Below are positions 15,583-24,975 of a DNA stretch of 64,000 nucleotides, in pieces. The stretch covers positions 3,991-67,990 of the forward strand of contig DAOMFV010000010.1 in the NCBI GenBank assembly GCA_035430005.1, read 5' to 3'. The notes beneath the pieces were generated by a model. That model made no database searches. It was not told the origin of the DNA and worked only from the letters and a program-made list of their open reading frames with translations. The translations under genes and the position numbers were made by a program. Every line of letters begins with the position of its first letter. The stretch's first letter is position 1. The DNA comes from JAEUIE01 sp035430005 (lineage in GTDB: Bacteria > Planctomycetota > Planctomycetia > Gemmatales > HRBIN36).

Positions 15583-17034
15583 ATGCCGCACCCGATGAAC
15601 CTCATGCACCAACTAATGAACCGCCGCCAACTCCTGGCCCGTTGCGGCATGGGAATGGGCAGCATCGGTCTGTCGTCGCTGCTTTCGTCACAGGGCCTGC
15701 TCCAGGCGGAAGAGAAGGGGCCTTCGTCGCTCAATCCCCTCGCCGTCCGACCGGCTCATTTCCCAGCTAAAGCCAAACACATCATCCACATCTTTGCCAA
15801 CGGCGGGCCGAGCCATGTCGATACGTTCGATCCCAAACCCAAGCTGACCGAATACCACGGCAAGATGCTGCCACGCCCCAACCTCGGCACCGAACGCAAG
15901 ACCGGCTCGGCCTGGAAGTCTCCCTTTGAGTTCAAACGCTACGGCAAGAGCGGCATCGAAGTCAGCGACCTGTTCCCGAACGTCGGCTCCTGTGTTGATG
16001 ACCTCTGCATCATCCGTTCGATGTATGCCGATGTTCCCAACCATGAACCGTCTCTGCTGCTGATGAACTGCGGCGAGGCCCGGCTCATCCGCCCCAGCTT
16101 CGGCTCGTGGATCACCTATGGCCTCGGTTCCGAAAACCAGAACCTGCCCGGCTTCGTCGTCATGTGTCCAGGCGGCTACCCTATCCAGGAATCGCAGAAC
16201 TGGCAGGCCGGCTTCCTCCCCGGCATCTACCAGGGAGCCTATCTCGATACCAAGAACGACAAGGTTGATCTGCTCATCGAGAATATCAGGAACAAGCAGA
16301 TTTCGAGCAAAGAGCAGCGTGCCCAGCTCGATCTGGTGCAGGCCCTCAATGTCCAACATCAGCAACAGCACAAGGATGATCGGCAACTCGAATCACGCAT
16401 TCAGTCGTTCGAACTGGCCTACCGCATGCAGATGCAGGCAGCAGATGTCTTTGACCTAAGCAAGGAACCGCCTCACATTTTGGATATGTATGGCCCCGGC
16501 GTGCATGCCCGGCAACTGCTCTATGCCCGCCGCATGATCGAGCGGGGCGTGCGCTTCGTGCAGGTCTGGCATGGCGATGGGCAGCCCTGGGACAATCACG
16601 ACGATCTGGAAGTCAATCACAAGCGGCTGGCCAGGCAGTGCGATCAGGCGATAGCGGGGCTGTTGAAAGATCTCAAGCAGCGCGGCCTGCTCGATGAAAC
16701 GCTCGTCATCTGGGGCGGCGAGTTTGGCCGCACCCCGGTAGTCGAACTCCCCACCCCCGGCTCTAACGCCGGCAAGGTCAATGGCCGCGACCACAACCAC
16801 TGGGGCTTCTCCATGTGGCTGGCCGGCGGCGGCGTGAAAGCCGGCACCGTCGTCGGCGCCACCGACGAGTTCGGCTTCCAGGCCCAGGAGAACAAAGTCC
16901 ACGTCCACGATCTCCACGCCACGCTGCTGCATCTGCTAGGCTTCGACCACGAACGCTTCACCTACCGCTACGCCGGCAGAGATTTCCGGCTAACTGATGT
17001 GCATGGGAAGGTGGTGAGGGAGATTATCGCGTAG
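15583..17034 (+). CDS. DUF1501 domain-containing protein
   Basis: 483 residues with a twin-arginine-type leader (NRRQLLARCGMGMGSIGL), so it is probably exported folded. The body is the DUF1501 family, a sulfatase/alkaline-phosphatase-like fold: HIIHIFANGGPSHVDTFDPK, EVSDLFPNVG, MIERGVRFVQVWHGDGQPWDNH, VIWGGEFGRTP and GRDHNHWGFSMWLAGGG. The metal-binding residues of that fold (Asp, His in SHVDTFD and DHNHWG) are present. DUF1501 and DUF1553 genes are paired many times in planctomycete genomes and are presumed to work together in the periplasm. The catalytic reaction is not known. It ends 4 bases from the convergent kinase gene. Confidence 0.95.
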   Translation: MPHPMNLMHQLMNRRQLLARCGMGMGSIGLSSLLSSQGLLQAEEKGPSSLNPLAVRPAHFPAKAKHIIHIFANGGPSHVDTFDPKPKLTEYHGKMLPRPNLGTERKTGSAWKSPFEFKRYGKSGIEVSDLFPNVGSCVDDLCIIRSMYADVPNHEPSLLLMNCGEARLIRPSFGSWITYGLGSENQNLPGFVVMCPGGYPIQESQNWQAGFLPGIYQGAYLDTKNDKVDLLIENIRNKQISSKEQRAQLDLVQALNVQHQQQHKDDRQLESRIQSFELAYRMQMQAADVFDLSKEPPHILDMYGPGVHARQLLYARRMIERGVRFVQVWHGDGQPWDNHDDLEVNHKRLARQCDQAIAGLLKDLKQRGLLDETLVIWGGEFGRTPVVELPTPGSNAGKVNGRDHNHWGFSMWLAGGGVKAGTVVGATDEFGFQAQENKVHVHDLHATLLHLLGFDHERFTYRYAGRDFRLTDVHGKVVREIIA

Positions 17035-17038
17035 AAAA

Positions 17039-18811
17039 TTATCGTGGAGGTATATTCTGCGACGAAGTATCTTGCTGATATTTTTGCTGAATACTGGTGA
17101 TAATGGATTTATCAATTTCGTTTTGAATTAACTGGTTAAGCAGAGATTCGATATCAGATGACTTCTTCTTGAAATCAGCATTTTCATAGAGACGGCGGAG
17201 TGCATCTTCTCGTTTCCTTAGCTCTACCATAAGAATCAGTAATGGGCCACTCAGTTGCAAACGAACAGGCCATAGTATCTCTGCCCAAGACGCTGCCCAA
17301 AGCGGGCCTGATGCCACCAAGCCAGAAACTACTCGTTCTGACACCTCTTTCCACTGCGCACTATCTGGATCGAGTAATGCAAGTGCTCCTGCCGCCGCAA
17401 GCACTCGACGAGGTTTTGTACGGAGATCGCCGATTACTTTCCATAAAGTAGCTGTTACTTGCTGGCGATGAGGGAATAGGAAACTCCGTAATACCCGTAC
17501 GTTTTCCGGGGAGCTGATTAAAATCGTTTCAGTCAAATCATCTAGCAACTGTTTTGTCTTAGTTTGATCTATTCGCAATAGTGCCAACCTGGCATGCAAA
17601 TTAGGTCTTGTCCCAAGCGAGTTTTCAGACTCTATTTTTAACAAAAGTGGTTCGGCCAAATCCTTTACTGGGATAATGTCTTCGATTATCCGAGGAACAT
17701 TCATTGTATCTGTAGTTGCCAGATAGTTCACCAGCATTGTTGCCTGAGAAACACGACGGTTGACCTCCACCTGATAATTGTAAACCCATAGGCCGATGAC
17801 TAATGATAAAACAGCAAGAGTTATCCCACCGACTAACGCCGCGACTGCCGGTCGTCGTTTTCCCCATTTAACAATTCTCTCAGCCAGTCCCGCTGGCCGG
17901 GCATGGATTGGCTCTCCTTTCGACCAGCGGTCCAACTCATCAGCTAACTCTTCTGCCGAAATGTATCTCTTTTTAGGGTCTTTCGTCAGACATTTTACCG
18001 CGATTACAATCAGATCCTTATCAATGGTTTTGTCGAATGTACTTGGATGCGGTAGCTCATCTTCAATTACTTTACGAATCGTATCCAGTGGATTTGAAGC
18101 ACAAAACGGAGGCTGTCCCGTCAACAATTCATACAAGATCGCTCCTAGGCCATAAACATCTACTGCCACAGTAAGGCTTTTCTCAGCCTTGGCCTGTTCT
18201 GGAGCCATGTAATTGGGTGTTCCCAAGATCGCGCCACTAACTGTGGGATATTGGCCTGGTGTATCCTTTGAATCAAATCGCTTGGCTAGTCCAAAGTCTG
18301 ATACAAACGCTTGTCCATCTGTATCCAAAAGGATGTTGGAAGGCTTCAGATCTCGATGGAGAATGCCCCGTCGATGTGCATAATGCACTGCTCGGGCAAT
18401 TATTTCGATGAGCCTTGCAATTGGTCTTGGGTTGCCACGGTATTTTTCCACCTGCTGGGCCAAGCTTCCTCCGCTGACTAACTTCATAGTGAAATACTGT
18501 TGCCCTTGATACTCGCCAACTTCATGAATCGGGAGAATATTCGGATGATCGAGATTTGCTGCTTCTTGAGCCTCTTGCCGGAAGCGATGAATCGCATCGG
18601 GTGAAGCAAGCTGTCCGGAGAGGATCATTTTCAACGCAAGCAATCGATTCAGTGATATTTGTCGCGACTTGAAAACTACGCCCATTCCCCCGCGGGCAAT
18701 TTCCTCCAAAAGTTCATAGTCACCAAAGTATTGAATTTTCCCAAGGGCACTCCCTTGCTCATTAAGAGGTGTACAAACTTCCTGGAAAGAAACAGTTCGT
18801 TCGTTTGCCAT
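17039..18811 (-). CDS. membrane-anchored Ser/Thr protein kinase
   Basis: 590 residues. The kinase domain (about 29-290) is complete: glycine loop IARGGMGVVFKS, Lys61 in ALKMIL, HRDLKPSN with catalytic Asp154, and DFG at 172-174, with MAPEQAKA activation segment. One transmembrane helix lies at about 322-345 (after KRRPAVAALVGG). The C-terminal 245 residues are outside, and are not a known sensor; they include helical and low-similarity sequence. This architecture (Hanks-type kinase plus extracytoplasmic region) is common in planctomycetes. It could feed FHA-domain proteins such as the activator at 11078. It stands alone, convergent with the DUF1501 gene. Confidence 0.93.
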   Translation of the reverse strand: MANERTVSFQEVCTPLNEQGSALGKIQYFGDYELLEEIARGGMGVVFKSRQISLNRLLALKMILSGQLASPDAIHRFRQEAQEAANLDHPNILPIHEVGEYQGQQYFTMKLVSGGSLAQQVEKYRGNPRPIARLIEIIARAVHYAHRRGILHRDLKPSNILLDTDGQAFVSDFGLAKRFDSKDTPGQYPTVSGAILGTPNYMAPEQAKAEKSLTVAVDVYGLGAILYELLTGQPPFCASNPLDTIRKVIEDELPHPSTFDKTIDKDLIVIAVKCLTKDPKKRYISAEELADELDRWSKGEPIHARPAGLAERIVKWGKRRPAVAALVGGITLAVLSLVIGLWVYNYQVEVNRRVSQATMLVNYLATTDTMNVPRIIEDIIPVKDLAEPLLLKIESENSLGTRPNLHARLALLRIDQTKTKQLLDDLTETILISSPENVRVLRSFLFPHRQQVTATLWKVIGDLRTKPRRVLAAAGALALLDPDSAQWKEVSERVVSGLVASGPLWAASWAEILWPVRLQLSGPLLILMVELRKREDALRRLYENADFKKKSSDIESLLNQLIQNEIDKSIITSIQQKYQQDTSSQNIPPR

Positions 18812-18908
18812 AGAAACCGCATTTCACATGCGTCCGTGAACATTCAGAAAAGACTCCAATTCCTCTGCAAACTATGGATAACGAGTAAATATTCAGGACA
18901 TTCTGGCG

Positions 18909-20729
18909 CTACAACCCCCTCAAATACTCAACCAAATCCTTCAGCTCCTCCTCCGTCAGCTTTCCGTTCCCCGTCACCTTCTCCGGGGCATGAGGCCCGG
19001 TCAGCACCTCTTCCAAAGTGCGGGCTTGGCCGTCGTGGAGGTAGTACATGCGGTCGTAGACGCCGCGGAGTGTTGGCGGGTTGAAGCCTTTGTACGCATC
19101 GCCGGAAGATTCCAGGCCGACGATGTGGACTTTGTTATCAGTGAAGTACTCGCCGTGATGGCAGTTGATGCAGCCGGCTTTGTTACCTTCAAAGATCGCT
19201 TTGCCGCGCACCATCGCTTCGGTGGGTTGGCCGTTTGATCCCAGGTAGGGGCTCTGCGGGCCTTTCAAAGTACCGAAGTAGGCGACAAGAGCATCCACTT
19301 CGCTCTCCTTCATCGGCTTGCCCAGCATCGATTCCTTCATCGACTTCTTCATCGCTGCCCGCAGGTCTTTCTGCCAGCCATGCCACGTCCAGGGGCCGGT
19401 GTGGGTGACGTAGCGGAGCGAGGGCACCATCTTCGGGTTGCCAAAGCGGCCATCGTTGGTGGTGTCCATAGCGATGCCGTTACTATGCCCGTCGTGATGG
19501 CAACTGGCACACGAATACCATTGATCGAACCCGCGCCCGCCATCGTAGAAGATGGCTTCGCCTTGCCGGGCCAGGCTCTGTTCCTTGGGCCCACCGAGAT
19601 CGATAGTATGGGCAACCTTGCGTTCCTTAATGTCGATCACCTGGATAGCGTTGAGCAAGTAGTTGGCCACGTAGAGATGGCGATTGTCCTTGCTGAAAGT
19701 GATGTACATGGGTCTGCCGCCAACGGGCAGACGGAAGAAACGGTCAGCGTCTTTGCGCAGGTCTTCGTCGATCAGGAACTTGCTGCTGAACCCCAGAAAA
19801 GGCAGCTTCTCATTGCGGAAAAAGAGTACTTCATGGGTGCCCGAAGCGGAGCAGGCCATCCATTCCTGATTCGGTGTGACGGCCAGGCCACAAGGATCGG
19901 CCACAGCTAACCCTTGGGTATCGAGATAAAGCGAAGCCACTCGCTTGGCTTCGTTCACTCTTATCCGCGCGATACGACTGGTGGTGACCCAACCAAGCTT
20001 GATCGATCGCTCGGTTGGCCCGGAACCGAAGTGATAGATGTAAGGCGAATAGACGAACTGACTGTCAGGACTGACGACGATCTGGCCCTGGTTCAACCCG
20101 GAGAAAGGCTCCTCACGCAGCAGCTTGTGATTAGCCAGATCGACAAAGCTCATGGTGCCATCGCCACTGCCGGTAGCGATGAGCGTTTTGCCATTAGGGG
20201 TGATGGCTAATGAATGGGGCCAGCGACCGACAGCGATGCGGGCTTCTTCCTTCATGGTCGCCAGGTCAAGCATCGCAACTTTGTGATCGGTGCACAGGGC
20301 GACATAGGCCTTTTGGTTATTCTTGTCGATGACGATGCCGCGGGGTTCAAAGCCAAGCCAGAGGCGCTTGGCTTCCTTCAGTTGACCCTTGTCGTCGAGA
20401 TCGTATGCAACCACTTCATGGGAGAAGGTGGCGCTCGCCAGCACCTGTTTGCCATCGGAAGTAATGGCAAGCCTAGTGGGGTACTCGCCACACTTGATTT
20501 CCTGGATGACCTGGTGTTTGCCCAGATCGACGACGCTCAGGGTGCCACTGGTTTGATTGGTACTGATGAGGAATCGTTCGTCCGGGGTGAGAACGCAATC
20601 GACGGGCGAACGATCCAACACTTCCTGCTTTTCCACAGCCAGGGCAGGGGAGTAGTTGCTGCCACTGGTCAAGCAGAACGCAACGACGATCAACAGGGCG
20701 GCTGTAAGATTCATCCTCATCGCATACAT
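18909..20729 (-). CDS. beta-propeller (YVTN-type) protein with C-terminal di-heme cytochrome region
   Basis: 606 residues from ATG 20729, chosen because AGAGG precedes it and a signal peptide follows (MNLTAALLIVVAFCL). An ORF open to 20804 would overlap the upstream kinase gene. Residues about 35-390 are a seven-bladed lactonase/YVTN-like propeller with repeated LAITPNGK, VDLANHK and VVDLGKH blades. Two heme sites follow, CASCHHDGHSNG and CINCHHGEYFTD, as in cytochrome-c-peroxidase/MauG-like proteins, ending with ELKDLVEYLRGL. It is probably a periplasmic redox protein. It lies 40 bases downstream of the PfkB gene on the same strand. Confidence 0.88.
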   Translation of the reverse strand: MYAMRMNLTAALLIVVAFCLTSGSNYSPALAVEKQEVLDRSPVDCVLTPDERFLISTNQTSGTLSVVDLGKHQVIQEIKCGEYPTRLAITSDGKQVLASATFSHEVVAYDLDDKGQLKEAKRLWLGFEPRGIVIDKNNQKAYVALCTDHKVAMLDLATMKEEARIAVGRWPHSLAITPNGKTLIATGSGDGTMSFVDLANHKLLREEPFSGLNQGQIVVSPDSQFVYSPYIYHFGSGPTERSIKLGWVTTSRIARIRVNEAKRVASLYLDTQGLAVADPCGLAVTPNQEWMACSASGTHEVLFFRNEKLPFLGFSSKFLIDEDLRKDADRFFRLPVGGRPMYITFSKDNRHLYVANYLLNAIQVIDIKERKVAHTIDLGGPKEQSLARQGEAIFYDGGRGFDQWYSCASCHHDGHSNGIAMDTTNDGRFGNPKMVPSLRYVTHTGPWTWHGWQKDLRAAMKKSMKESMLGKPMKESEVDALVAYFGTLKGPQSPYLGSNGQPTEAMVRGKAIFEGNKAGCINCHHGEYFTDNKVHIVGLESSGDAYKGFNPPTLRGVYDRMYYLHDGQARTLEEVLTGPHAPEKVTGNGKLTEEELKDLVEYLRGL

Positions 20730-20740
20730 CCTCTGATGAT

Positions 20741-20780
20741 TTCTCTGCGTTCTCTGCGTTTTTTCCTTTTTAACGCAGAG
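20741..20780. repeat. tandem and inverted TCTCTGCGTT repeats
   Basis: TTCTCTGCGT at 20741-20750 is followed directly by a second copy (TCTCTGCGTT at 20751-20760) and by an inverted copy (AACGCAGAG at 20772-20780). The arms 20752-20760 and 20772-20780 pair perfectly with an 11-base T-rich loop. It overlaps the stop codon of the PfkB gene. It may be a weak terminator for that gene on the minus strand, or a small dispersed repeat. Confidence 0.45.
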
Positions 20781-21849
20781 AGGAAACCTGTCGCCATCGC
20801 TCACGAACCTGATCTGGCGTGGCAGTCCCTGTGGTTCCTATCTGTTGTACGGTAATGGAGGCCACGATGTTACCAAAGGCGCCCGCCTGGGCCATCGTCG
20901 CCCCGGCTGCGTAGGCACAGGCAATCCCCGCCGAGGTGCTGTCCCCGGCGCCGACAACATCAATGAGCCCCTTAACAGGATAGCCCGGAATCATCGTTGT
21001 CTCAACCCGCTTGTTGCCGGCACAATCGAGGGAACTGGCGAAGGTGTTGGCGAGACAAATGCCCTCTTCGCCCATGGTGCAGAACACCGGGCGGTTCAGC
21101 CGGATGGCCAGGGCCGAGACCGCCAGTTCCGATTCGCTATCGACCGTGACAGCCTCATCGTCGGCACCACGACCAAAGGCTGCTTCGCACTCGCTGAGAT
21201 TCGGCTTTGTCCAGCAGTTGTGGAAGTGGACGATCATCTCCCGGCTATCGGCTAGCAACAGCTTTTCGGGCTTCTCGGCGCCTAATTCAGAGAGTTTGTG
21301 GCGTATGAGAGAAGTGATGACGCCCGTCTCCGGCTCGCTGACCTGATCCAACACCAGCAGGGCATCGACGCTGTTCCAGAGCCTGGGCAGTTCTTCGAGT
21401 AGAAACAGTTGCACATCGCCCGGCGTGGCGGTGCGGTTGCGAATATCGATGCGGTTCAGTTCCTGGGGCAGGGCATTGTCTACCGAGAGCATCGGCTTGG
21501 TGTAGGTGGGCGTTTTGCGTAACGGCGTTTCAAGCAGATGGGTAATGTCGATCTTGCGTTTGAGCAGTTCCTGCTTCACATCGTAGCCTCGGCCATCGGT
21601 GCCGATGAAGGAGAGGATTTTGATGGTGCCCACACCCAGGGCGGCGAGGTTATTGAGTATGGTGCCCGCGGCACCCGGGGAGTTGCGAATGCCGGCGACC
21701 TGGAAAGCATCCAGGCCGGTCTCGATGGACGGTTCCGTCAGTCGATGATCGAGTTCGAGGTACTGATCGAGAAAGAGATCGCCGACCACTCCGATGGATA
21801 GCGTTGGCAGTTTGGCCAGGATCGATTCAAGAAGCTGATCGTTGAGCAT
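20770..21849 (-). CDS. PfkB family carbohydrate kinase (RfaE-like)
   Basis: 359 residues of the ribokinase/PfkB family. The substrate loop region is GVVGDLFLDQYLELD at the N-terminus, the glycine-rich region is GAAGTILNNLAALGVG, and the signature with the catalytic base is DVVGAGDSTSAGIACAYAAG near the C-terminus. The GVVGDLFLD...GVG..K.LSFIGTDGRG pattern is closest to heptose-7-phosphate kinases (RfaE/HldE), but the nucleotidyltransferase half is absent. The sugar substrate cannot be assigned. It lies 8 bases after the RND adaptor gene and before the propeller cytochrome gene, all on the minus strand, so the three probably share a transcript, with no obvious common pathway. Confidence 0.87.
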   Translation of the reverse strand: MLNDQLLESILAKLPTLSIGVVGDLFLDQYLELDHRLTEPSIETGLDAFQVAGIRNSPGAAGTILNNLAALGVGTIKILSFIGTDGRGYDVKQELLKRKIDITHLLETPLRKTPTYTKPMLSVDNALPQELNRIDIRNRTATPGDVQLFLLEELPRLWNSVDALLVLDQVSEPETGVITSLIRHKLSELGAEKPEKLLLADSREMIVHFHNCWTKPNLSECEAAFGRGADDEAVTVDSESELAVSALAIRLNRPVFCTMGEEGICLANTFASSLDCAGNKRVETTMIPGYPVKGLIDVVGAGDSTSAGIACAYAAGATMAQAGAFGNIVASITVQQIGTTGTATPDQVRERWRQVSSLR

Positions 21850-21857
21850 GCACTACA

Positions 21858-23132
21858 TTACCTGCCTGATTTAGATTTGTCTGCATCAGGTGGGGCGAAC
21901 TGAATAGGGGTACCATCTTCAAGAGCTTCGGAGCCTCGGCGGACAATGGTGTCGCCAGGCTTGAGACCGTTCTTGACTTCGACCCAGCCTGGCTCACGGT
22001 AGCCCAGTTCGAGGATACGAGCTTGGGCGACCCATTCCTTTTGGCCATTCTTGTTGGTTCGCTCCACGGGAACGAAAGCGACGAAGCCCCGTTCATTGGG
22101 CCGCACAGATTCTTCGGGAATGACGCAGGCTTCGTCGTTGGTGTGCAGAGGAAAGCGAATGCGGGCGGTGAACCCGGGCTGTAGCTTCTCACGCCCCTTG
22201 GTGAAGATTTCCGATTTACATTCGAACATGTGGGTATCGCTGTTGGCCACGGTGCTCATGTAGAACAGTCTGCCCCGATAGTTGATCCGGGGGGAGGCGA
22301 GCAGAGTGAACTCGACATCGGATAACTGAGGGGCCATGAGTTGGAACGGGCTGATGACGAGGTCACGCACGGCTGTCATTTGCGCCCCGCATTGCGATGC
22401 CATCAATTGACAGACCATTTCCGAGAGTGAGGCGGCCAGGTTGGCGGTCATGCGTTCACGCACCGCGCCCGCTGCGCTTTCGGGGATCCAGCCCACCAAC
22501 CGCAGCCGGGAGATGTCGGCAATGGTGGCGACGACTCCTTTGTCTTCGATGTAACTGCCGGCGGTCACCTTGCGGAGATTAATTCTGCCGGCGTAGGGCG
22601 CGCGAACCTGGGAACGATGGAGTTGTATTTCCGCCAGCCGGCGGTTCGCCTCGGCGGCAGCCATCTCGGCTTCCATGGTCTTTTGCATCAGGGCGGTGCG
22701 GGTGCGTTCTTCCTCGGTGATGGCGCCTTTGGCATCCTCGGCACGTTTAGCAGCGTCCTTCGCCTGCTCCAGCGCAGCTTTGGCCCGCAATTCATTCGCT
22801 TTGGTTAGTGCCAGCTGGGTTTCAAATCGGTATTGATCGATGACAATGAGGACCGTTTCGGGGGTAACCAGTTCACCTTCACGGAAGTGTACTTCATCGA
22901 CAATACCACTGACGCCGGCGGCGATATCGGTCACCCGTTCCGCTTCCAGAACACCGGGAGTATCGACAGCGTATTGCAGAGATCGCTTTTCAGCTTTGCA
23001 CAACTCAACGTTGCGTTTCAGATTCACTTTGCTGGGCGGGATGGCCGGTACCGCGCCGAGATTGTTCCCGCCGCAACCGGCAGGCAGAATCAACGCTAAC
23101 AATAATAGAAGGGCAGGGCTCTTGAGGTTCAT
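21858..23132 (-). CDS. HlyD/RND-family periplasmic adaptor lipoprotein
   Basis: 424 residues with a lipoprotein signal (LLLLLALILPAGC, cysteine 20). The barrel-sandwich hybrid halves are GIVDEVHFREGELVTPE and RAPYAGRINLRKVTAGSYIEDKG, flanking a helical coiled coil at about 85-165. A beta-barrel and membrane-proximal part follow (PGFTARIRFPLH, PESVRPNERGFVAFV, GLKPGDTIVRRGSEAL). Such proteins join inner-membrane pumps to outer-membrane channels. No pump or TolC-like gene is adjacent, so it is an orphan here. It is the first gene of the run that continues with PfkB kinase and the propeller cytochrome. Confidence 0.88.
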   Translation of the reverse strand: MNLKSPALLLLLALILPAGCGGNNLGAVPAIPPSKVNLKRNVELCKAEKRSLQYAVDTPGVLEAERVTDIAAGVSGIVDEVHFREGELVTPETVLIVIDQYRFETQLALTKANELRAKAALEQAKDAAKRAEDAKGAITEEERTRTALMQKTMEAEMAAAEANRRLAEIQLHRSQVRAPYAGRINLRKVTAGSYIEDKGVVATIADISRLRLVGWIPESAAGAVRERMTANLAASLSEMVCQLMASQCGAQMTAVRDLVISPFQLMAPQLSDVEFTLLASPRINYRGRLFYMSTVANSDTHMFECKSEIFTKGREKLQPGFTARIRFPLHTNDEACVIPEESVRPNERGFVAFVPVERTNKNGQKEWVAQARILELGYREPGWVEVKNGLKPGDTIVRRGSEALEDGTPIQFAPPDADKSKSGR

Positions 23133-23184
23133 ACTCTTATGCTACTTGAAGACAGATTCGTTGCATGTGGGACTCAGCCATTTC

Positions 23185-23913
23185 TCATGCTTTCTTGATG
23201 GACTTCACTTTCACGACCGGTTGGGCTTTCAAGACGACAAGTTCGCCCAGGACGACAACCATGTCGCCAGGCTTGACGCCGGGAGGAATCCGGGCCAGAG
23301 ACAATCGCCAACTCGTGCCTTTTACCACGACCGCATATTCCGACATGCTTTTCATCGACATCAGGGATAGTAGGTTGCCGACGAGTTTGACCTTGGCAGA
23401 CTCTTTGGGTTTTGGGTCTTCTTTTGATGCTTCGGGTGCTGGTTTCTTTGCAGTGGTTTTAGCTGGGGGCGGTGTTACTGGGTTCGGGTGCTTCAGGCCA
23501 AGGGTTTCATTGGGTAGCCTGGGGTCATCCAACGCCTCATTGCATAGGGCATCTGCTACAGTATTGTCTTCACGGTAGACGTGCTTAAAGTGGACTTTGC
23601 CAATCTGCCTGACCAAATCACTCGCGATTTTATGCAGGACAGCGATATGTTCGTTCTTGACCTTATAGACCCCGGTCATCTGCCGGACCATGAGTTCGCT
23701 GTCGGCGAGGATTTGCACCTCCTCTGCTCCCAGTTCAACTGCCTTTTCAAGAGCGCGAATGAGGCCGTGATACTCAGCGATGTTATTGGTGGTGCTCCCC
23801 AGTCGCCCTTTCAGGCTGATGGGAATGGAGCCGGCGCCTCGAATGTAACAGCCATAAGCGGCGGGGCCAGGATTGCCACGGGAGCCGCCGTCGATATTGA
23901 TGGTGAGCTTCAT
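23185..23913 (-). CDS. ribonuclease HI family protein with extra C-terminal domain
   Basis: 242 residues. Residues 1-130 are a complete RNase H fold with the catalytic acids Asp8 (NIDGGSRGNPG), Glu47 (NNIAEYHGL), Asp71 (LADSELMV) and Asp121 (NTVADALCNEA). It should cut the RNA strand of RNA-DNA hybrids. The sequence type is that of archaeal/YpdQ-like single-domain enzymes. Residues about 135-170 are a Lys/Pro/Ala linker. Residues about 172-242 form a small beta-rich domain (AVVVKGTSWRLSLARIP, GDMVVVLGELVVLKAQ) that resembles an OB fold and may bind nucleic acid; that is inference. It follows the gene at 23921 by 7 bases and is probably co-transcribed with it. Confidence 0.88.
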   Translation of the reverse strand: MKLTINIDGGSRGNPGPAAYGCYIRGAGSIPISLKGRLGSTTNNIAEYHGLIRALEKAVELGAEEVQILADSELMVRQMTGVYKVKNEHIAVLHKIASDLVRQIGKVHFKHVYREDNTVADALCNEALDDPRLPNETLGLKHPNPVTPPPAKTTAKKPAPEASKEDPKPKESAKVKLVGNLLSLMSMKSMSEYAVVVKGTSWRLSLARIPPGVKPGDMVVVLGELVVLKAQPVVKVKSIKKA

Positions 23914-23920
23914 GCTGCGA

Positions 23921-24559
23921 CTATTTCTCTCCGAGGATGTAGATGGTGTTGGCTACCAGACGACTGAAACCGGGCAGGTCCTCACGGTAGACTGTGATGA
24001 TAATGATTTGACCCTTGAGTAACGAACTAAGATCGCCTGGCTTGCCGGGAAGGGAAGGCTCGCTCGACTTCTTGGCTGATTTGGTGGGCGTCTTGTTCTT
24101 GGTCTTTTCGTGTTCGTCGTCCGCGTCGCCTTTGTTCTCGTTCTTATCAGTGCCCTTATCGCTTTTCTTCTTATCAGTTCCTTTTGACGGCGGCGGAGTT
24201 TCAGACGTTTCAAGGATGCGAATGACAGTGTTGTCGAGCAAGCGAACTTCGATCTCCTGGTTCTTTTCTTTCTGGGTGAACTCTTTGGGAACCGGTGGGC
24301 GGTACTTTCCCGAGGTGCTGCCACGGGTGGTAGTTGATGAGCTGGAGCGCGTGGTAGTGGTCACCATTTCCTTGTATTTGACTTCGAGTTTGCGCCCGCC
24401 ATCGCTGACCTTGTCTATTTCCCCTTTGATGGTTCCGAGCAGCGTAAGCGTGCCCTTCGGCTTGGAGTCTTTGCTGTTCTTGCCATCTTGTGACCATCCA
24501 GTGGCGTACCAGAATAATGCGAGAATCAAAACTATCGGCTGTAACATTGCTCTTTGCAT
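23921..24559 (-). CDS. exported hypothetical protein, low-complexity and Lys-rich
   Basis: 212 residues from ATG 24559, chosen because it begins a signal peptide (MLQPIVLILALFWYATGWS). Starts at 24643 and 24853 are also open and cannot be excluded. A short beta-rich part (TLTLLGTIKGEIDKVSDGG, LEVKYKEM) is followed by a serine/threonine run, a VRLLDNTVIRILE strand, a highly charged Lys/Asp/Glu stretch at about 130-175, and a final KGQIIIITVYRED strand region. No family is recognised. It is probably periplasmic. It is tightly linked to the RNase H gene downstream, which is an odd partner for an exported protein. Confidence 0.65.
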   Translation of the reverse strand: MQRAMLQPIVLILALFWYATGWSQDGKNSKDSKPKGTLTLLGTIKGEIDKVSDGGRKLEVKYKEMVTTTTRSSSSTTTRGSTSGKYRPPVPKEFTQKEKNQEIEVRLLDNTVIRILETSETPPPSKGTDKKKSDKGTDKNENKGDADDEHEKTKNKTPTKSAKKSSEPSLPGKPGDLSSLLKGQIIIITVYREDLPGFSRLVANTIYILGEK

Positions 24560-24975
24560 GGCGATGGTCCCAGAGCCAACAAGTGAACGCAGTTTTAGCA
24601 GTCCCTTGATCAAACCATACCACGATAAAGATTGCGTTTCCATCGTATTTTCAGCCTGTTCGACGATAATTACCGGCTGATTGAAGTGGGTTTGTCTGAA
24701 GCTGCACCAGTGGCCAGGTACATGAACTTGAGTCAATCTCCTGCGAGAAAGCAAGAATCTCCTTCTCCGCATTCCACCTTTTATTGCTTTGAGAATACCG
24801 CCTGATCTGAGGTTACTGCTCAGAACATCGAAGGTACATGGGGCCTTCCGCATTCATTGCACAAATCTCGTTGATGTTGATTTGGAACCAGACGATTCTG
24901 TTGCATGCTCCACTTGAGAGCGGCGAGGCGCTGCGCCCTACCGCATGATGCACCGCACCCCCATGGAGGATGGTG

